From the NCBI GenBank assembly GCA_031841125.1, contig CM063110.1:60007946-60071945 (forward strand): a stretch of DNA of 64,000 bases. The letters are read 5' to 3'. This document shows, piece by piece, positions 20,651-33,419 of the stretch (position 1 is the stretch's first letter; each line of letters opens with the position of its first letter). Made by a program: the position numbers and the translations under genes. The notes below the pieces were generated by a model, which had not been told where the DNA came from, did not search any database, and saw only the letters and a program-made list of their open reading frames with translations. This DNA comes from Acanthococcus lagerstroemiae (taxonomy: Eukaryota > Arthropoda > Insecta > Hemiptera > Eriococcidae).

Positions 20651-23600
20651 GAAAGTCATTAACGTTTCTTGAAAGAAAGAAAAAAAAAGTGTGAAAGTGG
20701 TAGATCTTCAGTATTTGTCCAGACCTGTCAAAAGCTGTAGTTGGCCTTTCCTATTTGAACATTCGATTATCGACTACTATCGGACGGTGATTGGGGGCGT
20801 AAATTCCAATCTCTGACCATCTCATCTCAAAAAAAAAAAAAATTGAAAACAGTTTTTAGCCTTCATTTTGAAAATGGAGTGTTCTTGGCCCAGAAATCTT
20901 CTTTCCTCAAGAACAGAAAATAATGATAAGCAAATACCAGTACATCATGGTAAAAGATTTTTGATGAGTCCTGTATCAGAGTGTAAATGAGTCCGAAGTT
21001 CTTAATGTCTGAGTTTCTGGTCGTATCTTTTCATGACCTTTCCATGTGACTCGTAATCTTCATTTGTTACTCTTCATGTACTAAAACTGAGCGCAAAGCA
21101 GGGATACCAGAGTCGATAGGAGCGCCTTGTAGTGCAAAGGAGGTCAGTGGCGAATCTATGAGGTCCTGCTCCACCTCTCTCTCGCACTAACCGTGTTCTT
21201 CACTTTCTCTAGCAAATGTTTTAGAAATTCAAAATTGTTTGGACCGTGTCTCCTGTTTCTGTCTTTTTATTTTTCTTTTCAGACAAACGAAGTAAGTCTC
21301 ATTAAAGATGTGGCAACTTCAAGTCTTTTGACCCCCTGCCCTCTTCGTGATAAAATTCGGGATTCGCAATTGGAAAGAGGTGCGCAAAGGGTTGCGGAAC
21401 GAATTGCAGGGTGATCCCTTGGTCATTTTTTCCATTGTAAGTCATTTAAGTTGATTTTTGATCATCTTTCTCCTACAATGGTCATGTAAGTCATTTTTGG
21501 AGACGTTTTTCCTTCAAATTCTAAAAGTTCTATTGATTTGATGAAGGGGTTGAAAAAATATTATGATGACAAGTATATTGTGTAAGGAGAGAAGCACAAA
21601 AAAAAATGAAAATATTACAAATGTTCTCCAATTTCGGTCATTCTTTGATCATTTTTCAAATTTGATAAGGTCATTTATCCAGTTTTTTTCTGAAATTTCG
21701 AGTAGTCATCCTGTATTACTCGAATTATGTATCTGAATTTATTCAGATTTTCCCTCCTCCAAGTTCCACCAATTTCGATTACTGAGTTAAATGAGTGTCA
21801 GAAATGAAACAAGTGAATGTGAAAATCTATTCGATGTACGTATCACAGATGCTCCCTGCCCCAAATTCAACAATATTTATTGGAGAAAAGTAAGATCAGA
21901 AATGAAATCAGCGACAGTGGAAACATTTCATTTGATACTGGTTTATATTCAAGCCTCTCCTCTTCTCCAGGCCCTCCAGTTTCGAGTTTTGAGTAAAAAT
22001 ATTGTCACAAATAAATTTAAAGATACTGGAAAAACCTACTATTCCAGGTACATATTGCATTAATTTGAAGTAATATTGACCATTGCCCCTTCCAGGGTCA
22101 CCAATCCTTCAGCAAGAATGAATGAAATGTCAAAATTGATTTCAGAGACCCGGAATACAGTACATATGAGACCCCAAGTTCAAACATGACTTCGTTCTGG
22201 TGCAAAGATTTCTACATTCTTACTGTTCCATGAATCTAAAACTCATAAAAGACCCGGATTTTATATTGTTGATGTCTGATGGCCGAGGGACGGAGGGCAA
22301 GAACTTCTCACGATGAAATGGTGTGAGGGTAGGAAATATATTCTTATAAGACATCCAGTGTAGAATATATTTCTTTTGTACTTTTTTGTATTAGTGATGG
22401 TTTTAAAATTTTGAGTAAAACAATTTTTTGAGTGGGAAGGATCACCCCTCAAAGGAAATAAAAAGAAAATACGTAGCACAGAAGGTGCCAAGATGTATTA
22501 GGGAGTCGCTATGAATAATTTTTCGCAAATTTTCGCTCGTCATCGAAACGGTTTTTACTTTCGTTTTTTTTTCTTTCTTTTTTTTTCCAAATCTAATTCG
22601 CGTATACTGTTGGGTAGAATAAGTTGATAGCTTTACCGAAAAGCACAAACAAGAAAACTTCATCAGCCTGGCACTCGCCAGTTATTTGGGCGACGAAGAA
22701 TACAAGAACACTTTCCACCCCAAATGCCACTTCTCTCCGTCTACAGGTCACTTTAAGAAAAACTCGCAATCTTCTATCGTATTTTGCTTATTTTATTTCA
22801 ACATTTGAGATTTCTTCTACAGAAGAAAAAATTCTAAGAAAGTGTACCTATTGTTATGGTTATTTGCCGTCACTTTGAATACCTTATGGTGGGCGAAGAG
22901 TATTTCTGCGTGATAAAAACGTTAAATTGAAAATAATGCTCTTTGTTTGACGTTCTTCTTCTTTACAAGAATTACCAAAAAAAAAAGTCCGATACAAGGA
23001 TCCGCTTTTAATAATAGAACATTTGTGAAGATGTTCGAAAAAAAGCTTTTTCACTTCTTGGTTGGAAATGGAGAAAAATGTGAGCCTCTTAATTTTCGGT
23101 TGAGAGTCCTTGAACGGCGGAACGGGTAAGCAGGAAACAAAGAAATACGTTAAGTTCAATTTTAAAATTCGGCGTCGGAATACCATCGCGGAAAAAAGTT
23201 ACGAAAACTTGTGTTCATCGGACTCGGTTGAATAAAATATCCACCTCTCGAGGTATTCACACTTCGGACCTACCGTGGCATCTTTCCATTTAAGTTGCTT
23301 GAAAATTCTCTGGAACTCGTCTAAAAAGAAAAACCCCACCCCGCCTTAAATATTTGACGAAATTCATACTTGTCCAGCTGAGCCACTTCCGCTGGTGAAA
23401 AGTGCCTGAGAGTGTCATTCGATAGCTATATTTCCAGAAGAGGAGTATCTTGTTACAATCTCACGGTCTAAGTAGTTTTTTTTTTTTTCAAATTCTGAAA
23501 ATGTTCAGTTGATCTTCTCTCTGACATCTAGACAAACGAAAAATGTCGCAAAAATCGCCAAAAGTATGAAATAGCACCTACGAAATCTGCCGGCAAATTA

Positions 23601-24610
23601 AGTTTTCAAATGTAGAGAGGAGATACGTGGGTTATAAGCTAACGAGTGATGAATGTTTTCCGATAGATTTCATCTTTTTTTTTTTTCTCTTCAAAATTTT
23701 AAACATTTCCATAATTTGTAAATTTTATACAATATGGAGTGAAAATATGCTTCTAGCATAAGCGCCAATAGCCTGCTTGGGGATGCTCGTTATGGGTTCG
23801 ACGAGTATCAAAGGAATGCTAAAAATTCTTTCACTCGTTCAATTTTTATCTATTTATTTGTTTGATAGGGGGGAGAGGGAGACTTTTAGTAGATTTAGGT
23901 TTTGGGTTGACCTCCCAAGTACCCTTCTATTCGTGCTTCCTAGTCCAATTTTTTTAATGAATCATGAATGTTTTTCAAAAGTGAATAATAAAAGGCGCGA
24001 AAGGGAAATGAAATCGCATGGAAAACAGTTGCGCAGGCAAATAATCTGAAATGACTTAATTTTTTAGCAAAGAACGCGGAAATACAAGTAAACGAAAATT
24101 TATATGCTTGCGAACAGAAATTAAATATTATGGCATCTTCAAGGGACAAGGTCTGATTTCTTTTCGAATAAAAAATTCCTTTCCACCGGAAGAGGGTTCC
24201 GAACGTACCACTTTGGAATGTTAATTTTAAAGATACCGAACAAAATATCGAAATAGGGGTTTGCAGTGACCCTCTCCTCTCTTCTGTACATTCTTGTGCA
24301 AATCGTCCTGCTTGGCTACTTTTTGTATAGTACGATGCAAGCGTTTTAGGAACGTATTGTGTCATCTGCATACCTGTACTTCCTATACATGTTATTTTTT
24401 CTAAACCCCGCTCTCCTTTTTTTTATTCTCATGACTCATTCTCCTTACTCTTCGTCGATCGGCCAGGCAAGACATTTCTGCAGTTTAGTTTACGTTTTAG
24501 CTGTTTTGGCCATAAACTTTTGCTATCGATCGTTCAATACACGAGCTTTTTCTAAACTCTTGTTCCTTCAAGTTCGAATGCCTTTGCTGCAGTTTAGACT
24601 AATCACTTCT
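20650..24610. other. No gene recognised
   Basis: AT-rich sequence with GTCATTT word clusters at 21420-21690 (similar to 15640-15740), T runs near 22560, 23470 and 23680, and scattered open frames without domains. Nothing else I can support. Confidence 0.5.
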
Positions 24611-24619
24611 CGTGTGGGA

Positions 24620-26268
24620 CGTATGGCGATGCACGTATGCCAAAGTAGCCCCTATGACACCGCACCCCCGGCCACAGGAACTACCCTTTCGAGCATCGCG
24701 TCAGTGACCGGATGGACGCCTTGGGGCCGAGCCCGAGTCCCATTTCTTCGTACCGGAACGGTGCGCGCGTCCTACCAGGGCCACCATGGGGTTCCCTACT
24801 GACCGAGGTCCGCACTCCCAGAGCGCTCACCTGGAATTTTCAGGTCCCCCACAGCCGGACGCGCTGCCTCTCTTCACTCACCCCTCATCTCCTCGTCTTG
24901 GTCCGTGTGTCGACGCAGGCAGGTGGTGACGACGGGTGAGCCCTGCCGGTGGGTCCGCAGTGCAGCTGCAGCAGCTCTTCTCTAGGATGGTACAGAGTTC
25001 TCCTCCTGTTCGATGGTGTGAGCCGAGCTTGGTGAATCGCCGGCCCTCTGTCTCGACCACTCCGTCTGCATCTTCTTCTTCATGATGGCCGAGACAAAGG
25101 CTGACACCCGGTTCCAACTGCTTCCGTTCTTCATCATCTCCGGAACCAGGGTGTCCGGCGTGAGACGGCTGATCACGCCGACGTCGTCGTCCTCTTCTTC
25201 ATCGTCGCCGCCGGGATCGATCGCTGTTGTGGCCGTCCCGCGCCTCTCCTGCTCCCAGGCTTCACACTCGAACAAGGTGTGCCAACGTGTGTCCTCCGCC
25301 CCTCGATCACAGTGCGCACACACGGAGCTCGGCGCTATCGAAATCCGATGTAGGTACGTGCCGAAGCACCCGTGGCCGCTCAATACTTGGATAAGGTGGA
25401 AGTTAAGCGCTCCGTGCGTTCTTCCTACCCATCCGTCGAGGTCGCGTATCAGCGCTCGGGTCTACTCGCCCTTGGTCGAATGGGCGAGCGCGTCCTTCCA
25501 CTTCCGAATCGTGTCCTGCTGGATGACTCGCTTGACCCGAAGTGCCTCCCGTTTCGTCTTCGCTTCCTTTTTCGCACCGTATACCGCCGCAATTTGGCCG
25601 ACCTTGAGTTTGATCGGCGATATACGCGCTAACACGCCTACTGCATCCGAAGAAACAGCGCGGTACGCACTGACACACCTCATCGCGGCTTTTCGCTGGA
25701 TCTTCTCTATCTCCGCTCTCCTGTATGGTATATCGATGGCGTCGGCGAATGGCGCCCCGTATAGGAGGACCGAAATGATGACGTTCACGTACATCTTCCG
25801 TCGCTGCTCTCTCGGCCCCCCTATAGGTTCGACATCAGACGGGACAGCTGGCCGGCTACTCGATCCGCCTTCTCAGCTGCCCGTCGGAAGTGCTCTCGGA
25901 AATGCAACTTCCCGTCGAACCACAGCCCCAGGTACTTCAGGGCTGTACAGAGCCCAATCTCCACACCTTTGAGGATAAAGGTGGGTGGGCTGTACTTGCG
26001 TCGCGTCGTAAATAAGACCGCTTTCTGTCTTCTGAACCGCTAAGCACAGCCCCGCCGACTCGATCCAGTGGGTCAGCATCTCTAACGCCTAGTTCACTCG
26101 TCGCGTGACCTCTGCTGTTGTCTCCGTCTGGCACACCACCAGCGTGTCGTTGGCGTAACAGATCAGCTTTACGCCTGGTGGTAGTGCCAACCTCAGCATC
26201 CCGTTGAAGGCGACGTTCCACAGGGTAGGTCCGAGTACTGATCCCTGAGGAACGCCGCAGGTCATCTC
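24620..26268 (-). pseudogene. R1-like LINE, 5'-truncated, with altered YADD motif
   Basis: The minus strand starts in RT motif B' (TCGVPQGSVLGPTLWN), continues LPPGVKLICYANDTLVVCQT, a stop, then ALEMLTHWIESAGLCLAVQ. After frame changes it gives VNVIISVLLYGAPFADAI and, at the C-terminus, LSGHGCFGTYLHRI with CxxC...H...C (CAHC, HTLFECEAW), the R1-type terminal zinc knuckle. The catalytic YADD reads YAND, so the first Asp is Asn. The GC-rich 3' UTR fills 24620-24945. It would have reverse-transcribed its RNA at the target site, but the altered motif, stops and truncation make it inactive. Three further copies of only the 3' end are at 18593, 45704 and 61898. The base composition is clearly more GC-rich than its surroundings. 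Confidence 0.85.
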
Positions 26269-26602
26269 AGTTAATGAGTCAAATCGAATAGACTTTTCAA
26301 ATAACGTGAATTTATAAAACTGAGCGAATTGTCTAATACAGGGAATTTGTAATGGTAGTAAATTTTTTTAATTTAATGAATTTTAAAAATTTTGAAACTA
26401 TAGAAACTTCTTAAATTTAGTTTAACAAATTTAGTCACTTTTACCAATTTAATCGATCTTACAGACTTAGTTATTTGTCCAGCAAAGTAGTTAATTTGAG
26501 CGAACTCGCTTCATTAATTGAAAATGTTGAACAAGAGAAGTTTGTCTTAACTTGTCAGACGTTCGCTAGTTTATAATCTTGAGTAACGTGTCTAAGTTTG
26601 AA

Positions 26603-26865
26603 CAAGGACGTAACCAAGGAGGGGACTAGTGGCCATAGTTCCCTCCAAAATCCGACATTTTTTCAAAATCAATTCCGAAACGGAAAAAAATTGATGCCGA
26701 TGGCCTGATGTGGTTACGCGGCGTCGTAGGTTCGTACAAATTTACAGCTCATGAAAATAGGTGAGTACCAAATCGAGCTTTCACCCTTGCCTAAGTGTTT
26801 TTTTTTTGTTTTTTGTTTATTTCTAAATTATAGCTCCCACCAAAAAAAGTTCTGGTTGCGTCCCT
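26603..26865. mobile_element. Non-autonomous hAT-type element, CAGGGACGCAACCA variant
   Basis: The left end is CAAGGACGTAACCAAGGA and the right end reversed is CAGGGACGCAACCAGAAC. The flanks AGTTTGAA and AGCTTAAA agree at six of eight positions. It is related to the 19887-20112 family by its ends. There is no coding frame. Confidence 0.65.
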
Positions 26866-26869
26866 GAGC

Positions 26870-29345
26870 TTAAAGTGTTTGCCACGTTCATATAATTCGG
26901 TGAATTTAACAAAAAGTAAATGGGATTCATCGTTATCAACCAAGGATGGTAGAAGGGTTAAAACACTGAATATTGGATTGTCGCTGTATATTTATCGAAA
27001 TAGGTTATTGGCATATTTTAGAATTTCTTTAGGTATGTACATGTATTTAATAATTTTTCCTCGAAATGCCGGAATTAGTGATGTCTGCGTGTGTTGCGTC
27101 AGAATCGGAGCTTATACCAGAAAGAGGCGGTGGTTGTTCAAGTCATGCACTCCATAGACGGCAACTTTTTTTCTCATATGGTGCTCGACTTGGTTTGATT
27201 CTCTCCCCTTCTCATAGAGTCTTTTGAGATTACCTCTGCCCTCCCCGGCCATCTAAAATATTAATTTTCCCATGTGGTGCTAGAAAACTTCATCAGGTTC
27301 TAGAATCTGTGAGCCCCGCTGAAGTTGCCACCCATGATGCCCTCCCTCCTCCTCCCCCTTGAGAACAAATAAAATCACTTTTTGGAGAGTACGAGAAATC
27401 ACATTTTTAGAGAGCAAGATGCATTACTTTTTGGATAGTAAAACGAATAATTTTTTGTCTATTTTAATTACTACTTTTTTAAATTATATGCTCGACTTGC
27501 TTACCAGTAATTCCGTTTTCACGCATTATCTTTGAAAGCCTCCTCTGTCCAAATTTTTTGACTGTGTCACATTTACGCTGTATTCCTTGCGCACAAGAAT
27601 TGCAGACTGGTTTCCTCTCAACGCGTAAGTATCTTTGAGAAGAGATTTCAGAGACCAGGGTAAAAGATTTCCTCGTGGAACCTATTTAAATTAATCTCTG
27701 CAGGAACTTTTCCAGCAATGAATTCTTAATCTGCCTTTAGGAGTTAAGCACATGCATCGCATTACTTACATATGAAAATTAGACAAGTGGGCGCGTGAAA
27801 TGAGTTTTTTACATGATGGACAGGTATTTTAATTTTCGAAAGCAACCCCCCCCCTAAAAAAAGAACCTCATTTCTTGGAATTACTTCAATTACAAAATTA
27901 TTCTGATGCATATATTTCGCTCTTTTCCCTTATACAGTATTTCTCCGGAGACAAGTATGCCAGAAACATTCTCTCGTCGTGTGGAAGTTAGATCTTTTTC
28001 TACTTCTACAGCTCACACTTTTCAAGAAAACTTAATACGGAAACCCAGTTCGTTAGAATCATTTAGATGTATTCAATATTCATCGATACTCTGGTAAAAC
28101 GTCATTTGGAAAAGAAAATTGAAATACGTCGCATACTCCTATACAGCCTTCTATTGTGAGTTCCTTTTCCTTCTGAAGTATATATATGAGCAATTCGTTA
28201 AATGAATTTGCCCGATTCTGGTGGGGTTTTGAGTGAATCTTTTGTACATCTGAGAGTTCGAGAAATAGAGGACAGGGTAAAGCTTATGCACCGATATATT
28301 TGTCGCTGTGGGGTATATACGAAATTGAAGTACGTTTTCCGGGATATGAATTTTCTTCTTCGACGGTACAGAGGAAACTGGTCAAATGCCAAAATAAACG
28401 ACTCGAGTGTCGTGTACGCTTGGGAACATGTGTTCGGGCAATAAATTGCCAGCAACGGTACAGTGAAGTTCGCGATTCTCAGTCGATGAAATACCTTATT
28501 GGTGCGAGTGTTTTCGAACTTGGTTGATGAAACCGAAAAGCAGAGCCGGATGCGCACGAAGGGCCAAACGAGCCAAGTTCTAGGGATTCTTTGCTGGAAA
28601 GAGACATGTAGAAAAATGAGGTACGAAAGGAGGAAAGGAACGGGAAAAAAGTAGGAATGGAGAGGAAGAAATATTAGGTTCATCCTATTGCTCTGAAAAA
28701 ATTGAATCTGAAGTGTTCTGAGAGCAGCGAAGACGCTTCGTAATGATATGTCTCAGTCCAACTCTATATATGTCAGGTTTGCCTTTTTTTTTTTTAATTT
28801 TTTATATCCTTGTTGTCGATTAGAGCCTGGTTTTGATTGTTTGACGTAAAAATGTATAAATCGAGGATGTTGGATCGTTTAAACATAAGGGAGTTACGTT
28901 ATTACTAAAGGGAAAAGACCCTGCCTAAATTTTGACCTATTGTGGAAAACGTTAACTATATGAAATTGAAAAATTGAAGAAAATTAATTTTCTTGAAATA
29001 TTTTACCAAACGTTGTCGGGTTATAAATTTAAATTACGTCGTCTGCGTCTTCTCCGTGGCTTGACTCGAACCTAACGACTAACAATCGAACATTTGTCAT
29101 CAGTCTAAGAACATATAACGAAAAAGAGTTTGTTTTGCGGTGCACTACTTGCACGAATTGAGAGAGAATGATTTGTTTTTTGACGGTAATCTGTGGAGAG
29201 TACTAATCTGATTGAATTAGAAGCACTAGAAAATACTAACTTCAGTATTCTAAGTTTAGTAGAGGTTCGCAAGGTAGGGAAAAAACATTCAAAATACACC
29301 ATATGGAAACTTATCATTCTACATTGGAAAACAGGGTGGACAAGC
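26870..29345. other. No gene recognised
   Basis: Mixed AT-rich sequence with a C run at 27846. The longest open frame (minus strand, 28198-28683) has a biased composition and no domain; it does not look like a protein gene. Confidence 0.5.
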
Positions 29346-29875
29346 TGAGGTGGGATTTATATAAAGTCACATATGAAAAGAATTATCATAGAAATAAAAG
29401 ACACCCCAGGTAGAATAGCTACAGTGACAGTAAAAATAGGAAAGGATAAAACTTTAACCATTATTCAAATATATGCCCCAGAGCAACACTAGAAGAAATT
29501 AAAAGAGATGAATTCTAGACTAAGCTATCGCGTACAATTTTGAATGTAAAAAGAAATTTTAAACACTAATTTTTTGTAATGGGAGACTTCAACAGCCAAG
29601 TAGGGAATGGAAAAAAAAATGTATTAACAATAGGAAAGTATACTTTTGAAAAACGATAAAAGTGGATGGAAATTATTGAGAGTTTGCTAAATAATAACCT
29701 AAAAATTTCAAGCACTTTTTTTCAAAAAGGGAAAGGGAAAACGATGGACCTGGTTAACCCCCAATACTGAGTACAAGGCACAAATCGATTATATTTCAAC
29801 ATTACAAACAACAATAACATCAGGAATATCATTATAGTATGACAAAGATTTAACTATAAGATAGGCCATAGGATA

Positions 29876-30041
29876 ATTGAAAGGTAAAGAATCAAAACTC
29901 ACATTTGCCATTTTACTTCAAAGGCGCAAATAGGCAAAATACTGTACACGGGTGCAGGAATATCTTTGCACAGTATTTTGCCTATTTGCGCCCTTGAAGT
30001 AAAATGGCAAATGGGAGCTCTTTGATTCTTTACCCTTCAAT
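29876..30041. mobile_element. Foldback MITE, 166 bp, TA flanks
   Basis: Two nearly perfect inverted arms of about 70 bp flank a loop of about 20 bp. The left arm starts ATTGAAAGGTAAAGAATC and includes TTGCCATTTTACTTCAA and GCGCAAATAGGCAAAATACT; the right arm mirrors it. TA lies directly outside each end (29874-29875, 30042-30043). The transcript would form a long hairpin. A Tc1/mariner-type source is suggested by the TA target only. It sits in the decayed RTE-like LINE. Confidence 0.9.
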
Positions 30042-30214
30042 TATACTCGCGTGTAAAATGATGAACAAGCGAAACTTTAAGAAAATCGATGATAATATGT
30101 GGAAAATAACAGAAGAAATTTGGACTCAGTATCAAGAAAAAATTACAGAAAAATTATCGCTGACAAGAAAAAATCAACTATAGAAGAAGTGGATATTCAA
30201 ATCTTTAATATGTG

Positions 30215-30780
30215 TAAAAGTTTTTGTTTGTCTTTGTGTTTGTTCGAGATTGGTGGGTGAACCGTAAAAACTAAGGGGTTCTTACTTTCTGGATATGTTC
30301 ATGTGAATTCTAAATAGGTTCTAGGTTATAAAAAATGACGGTACCCTTATCAGAAGGGGGCTACAAAATATTGCCCCCCTAGACCCCCTATTTCTTTCAA
30401 CCTAGACGTCCCGGAAGTGTTTTACATTAAACTTTTTCACATTGTGTTGAAATTTGGTGGCTGTAACTGCCTCCCTTCAGAAATTATTGGGGGGAGGGGG
30501 ATAGAAATTACTAATCGAGTTTGTTTGTCTCTGCCCCTTTCGGCGGATCCAGGGGCGTTAGAAATATGGTATCCACCTCTTTTGGCCATCACCAACTCTA
30601 AATTCAAAATTACGCGCTCCGCTCTGCCCAGGGTCCACCTTTCTTCCTGCTCTGTGGGGATGCTGAGGGTGCTGATGGAGGGCACCTGACTTGACGCTCA
30701 CTGGTCTTCGTGGTGGTGGGTCTGCTATATACTTCGGAGTCTTCCTCCTGAGGTGGGTCTAGGAGGCTGCTAGTAAAATG
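30215..30780. mobile_element. Unclassified insertion in the RTE-like LINE
   Basis: The LINE linker coding sequence is interrupted here and resumes with IEVDKTIKKNLTNI. The insert starts with GTTTGTCTTTGTGTTTGTTC, contains C and G runs (30370-30500) and a more GC-rich right half (30540-30770). I see no terminal repeats or frame. Confidence 0.5.
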
Positions 30781-32099
30781 TATAATAATAGAAGTAGACA
30801 AGACAATCAAGAAAAATTTAACGAATATATCCAAAAGCAAATTACCTAAAAATATTCAAGATTTAATTAATCAACGAGAAGAGATGGGAAAAAAAGAAAA
30901 GGAAAAATGGTGAAGACAAAATAGAATTGATTATTTATGTGGAATTATCAAAAATGAATTAGGAAAATATGACAAAATGAAATAGGAACATCTAGAAGTG
31001 AAATTTTAGAGACAACAAGAAATACAAAAAATATAAACAAGAAACTATCCCTTAGAACTAAATGGATGACGCATTTAAAAGGCTCAGAGGGGATATATGG
31101 GTATGAAAGACAAGAAATAATTGAAATAGCTACAAAATATTACTTGGAACTGTACAGAGATCCTGAAAAAACAAGATATACAAAGGTAGAAACAGATAAC
31201 ACAGGACCCTATTTTTAGGAAATGGAAGTAAAACATACAATTAAACATTTGAACGAATAAAAGAAGTCCATGGTGATCATAAAATAAGGGACGAACGTAC
31301 AAAAAATTGAGGAGAAAAATTGGAAAAAATCATCCTACAGTATTCAATAACATTCTGGAAAGATTAAAAATGCCCGCAACATGGAACACTTCAGAAATAA
31401 TTTGATTTTCAAAAAAAGGGGAACAGGACTATATCGAAAATTACCGTCCAATAAGCTTCAGCCAAACACTGTCAAGAATCTTTCTCAACTTATGAAAACA
31501 AGAATAAATAAAAATCTCAACTACCATCAACCAAGAGAATAAACGGGGTTCCGTAATGGATATTTAACTACAGATTATTTGCATGCCATAAACCAGTTAA
31601 CTGGAAAATGTGCAGAATACCAGATCAACAGCTGCTTGGCTTTTATGGATTACAAAAAAACATTCGATTCGATAAAACATAAATCAATATATCGAGCATT
31701 AATAAATCAAGGAACACCAAACCAATTTATTAATATAATCATTTAAAAGCTAGAGTGATAACAGATGGAAGAGGGAGATACTTTAATATAGAAAAAAGGC
31801 CTGAAACAGGGAGATCCCCGTCTGGAAGACATATTCAAAAAATTAAATTTGGATTTTAGAAGAATATCTATAATTGGAGAAAAGATGAATAATTTGAGGT
31901 TCGCGGATGATCTGGTGATAACATCAGAAAATTATGGGGATTTTTAGAAAATGCCAGAAGAATTAAATTACAAGTACAATAGGAAAGAAAAGTAGGGCTG
32001 TAGGGCTGGAAATCAATGTAAAAAAAAAATCTTGACTAACAATTCGGAACGAATACCAATAGAAATAAATAAACAAATAATCAAAAAGTTTTTTTGTTG

Positions 32100-33415
32100 A
32101 AAAAAATATACTTTTTTAAATTAAATTTGATAGCCTTATTAATTTGGACTGACTTGGCAGCTTTAGACTTCATGTATCAATTGATTATATTTGGTCAAAC
32201 TCGTTTCTTTTTTATCCTTCTAAATTCAAATTGATTGCTGCTGTTTGCTTTTAAGGTCACTTTTGATTATCTCTGTCAAATGTGTTGCCTTGGGATCATG
32301 TTTTGTTCAAATTATTTTTGTTCCTATTTCGTCAATTTTGATATTTTTTGATCAGCACTAATCAGGTTTAATAATATTTGATTTTAAACCCTTTTTTTTT
32401 CTTTTTTTTTTTTAAAAAATGGGAGTTAAATTTGATTATTTTTGATAACTTTTCCTTAAACTTGATCAGATTATCTGACCTGTTAGCTTTTCGTTACACT
32501 CGGTCGCTTTGGATTAATGTAGTTAGCAATTTTTCCTTATTTTCTTTTGGGTGAACTGGGATAGGGACAGAGGTGTAGAGAGCAGGAATGTCGTCTACAA
32601 TATTGAAAATTATTGTAGAACTCTAGAAAGGAATATAAAAAGTTACATTCCATGTTTCGTTGACTGAGAACCAAAATCTCCCGAATTCTTACTTCCCGAT
32701 TGACAATGAAGCCGAATGTGAGCGCTTTTGTGAACATTACTCAGTAATCACACTACTAGTGAGCGATCACTTCACACACACTATCTTAAAATGATTAGAT
32801 GGTGACCGCTCACGAGAGAATGTGATCGGCCAAAAGTCTCAAAACGGAAGTGGTTTGTGACGTGTTGCGTGAGCGCTCACCAAATTGTCAATCGGGTTTC
32901 CACACACAATATTGGGGTGAGACGACCACCCCCACATCGCTACGGTTCCGCAAAATTTGGTCAGATTTGGAGGGTCGATTTTGGAAACGTGTGGTTATAT
33001 GTTGCAAACTTTGGTCAGGGCTTATTTTCGCGGGTAGCCACTATTAATCATATTTCTCTCAAGTTGTTTCCAGCGGATTTGTTTTTGATCATTTTGGTCA
33101 AAATTAATGTTTGCTTTTGGTTACCTTGGTCATTTTTTATCATGTTTAGCTCAAGTGCTTGATTTGAAAGATTTTTGGTACTTCGCTGTCACATTTGTTC
33201 AGATCGGTCAATCGATTTAGTCAATTTAAGCCAATTTTGGCGAGATTTGGTCAGATGTAGACGAATTTGCTAAATTTTAGTGATTTCAGTGCGTTTACTC
33301 ATATCGGGTTGAAATTGTTTCAGTCTTTTCGCCCAATTTTAATCAAGGTTTTGATTTTGGGGTAGTTTAGTTTAGATTTGGCCGTTTTCTATAATGTTTG
33401 GAATAGTTTGTTTCT
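32100..33415. repeat. Degenerate TTTGGTCA-rich repeat tract, left part
   Basis: Words close to TTTGGTCA, TTTTGATCA and CAAATTTGGTC recur irregularly through most of this 1.3 kb, and again at 34605-34715 beyond the LINE insertion. A segment at 32740-32880 has inverted GTGAGCGATCAC / GTGAGCGCTCAC words. There is no coding frame. Confidence 0.5.
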
Positions 33416-33419
33416 ATGA

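Larger units (their letters stand above)
29350..32095 (+). pseudogene. RTE-like LINE, long but heavily decayed, with two insertions
   Basis: In order on the plus strand: endonuclease blocks IIEIKDTPGRIATVTVKIG, TLTIIQIYAPE and FVMGDFNSQVGNG (29380-29640); linker KKIDDNMWKITEEIWTQYQ (30060-30215) and LPKNIQDLINQREEMGKKE (30830-30900); RT blocks HLKGSEGIYGYERQEIIEIA, YLELYRDPEKTRYTK, NLIFKKRG, TGFRNGYLTTDYLHAINQL and SCLAFMDYKKTFDSIKHKSI (31070-31690); and MNNLRFADDLVI (31885-31915). Each block sits in a different frame or is broken by stops. It is the most complete APE-RT LINE here besides 60290-63290. Insertions lie at 29876-30041 and about 30215-30780. Confidence 0.82.

Noticed and set aside
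25082..25972. 296-codon open frame on the plus strand
   Set aside because: It is antisense to the R1-like LINE coding sequence, which has recognisable RT and zinc-knuckle blocks on the minus strand.
28198..28683. 161-codon open frame on the minus strand
   Set aside because: Its composition is biased to Phe, Ser and Arg, it has no domain, and there is no splice or homology support.
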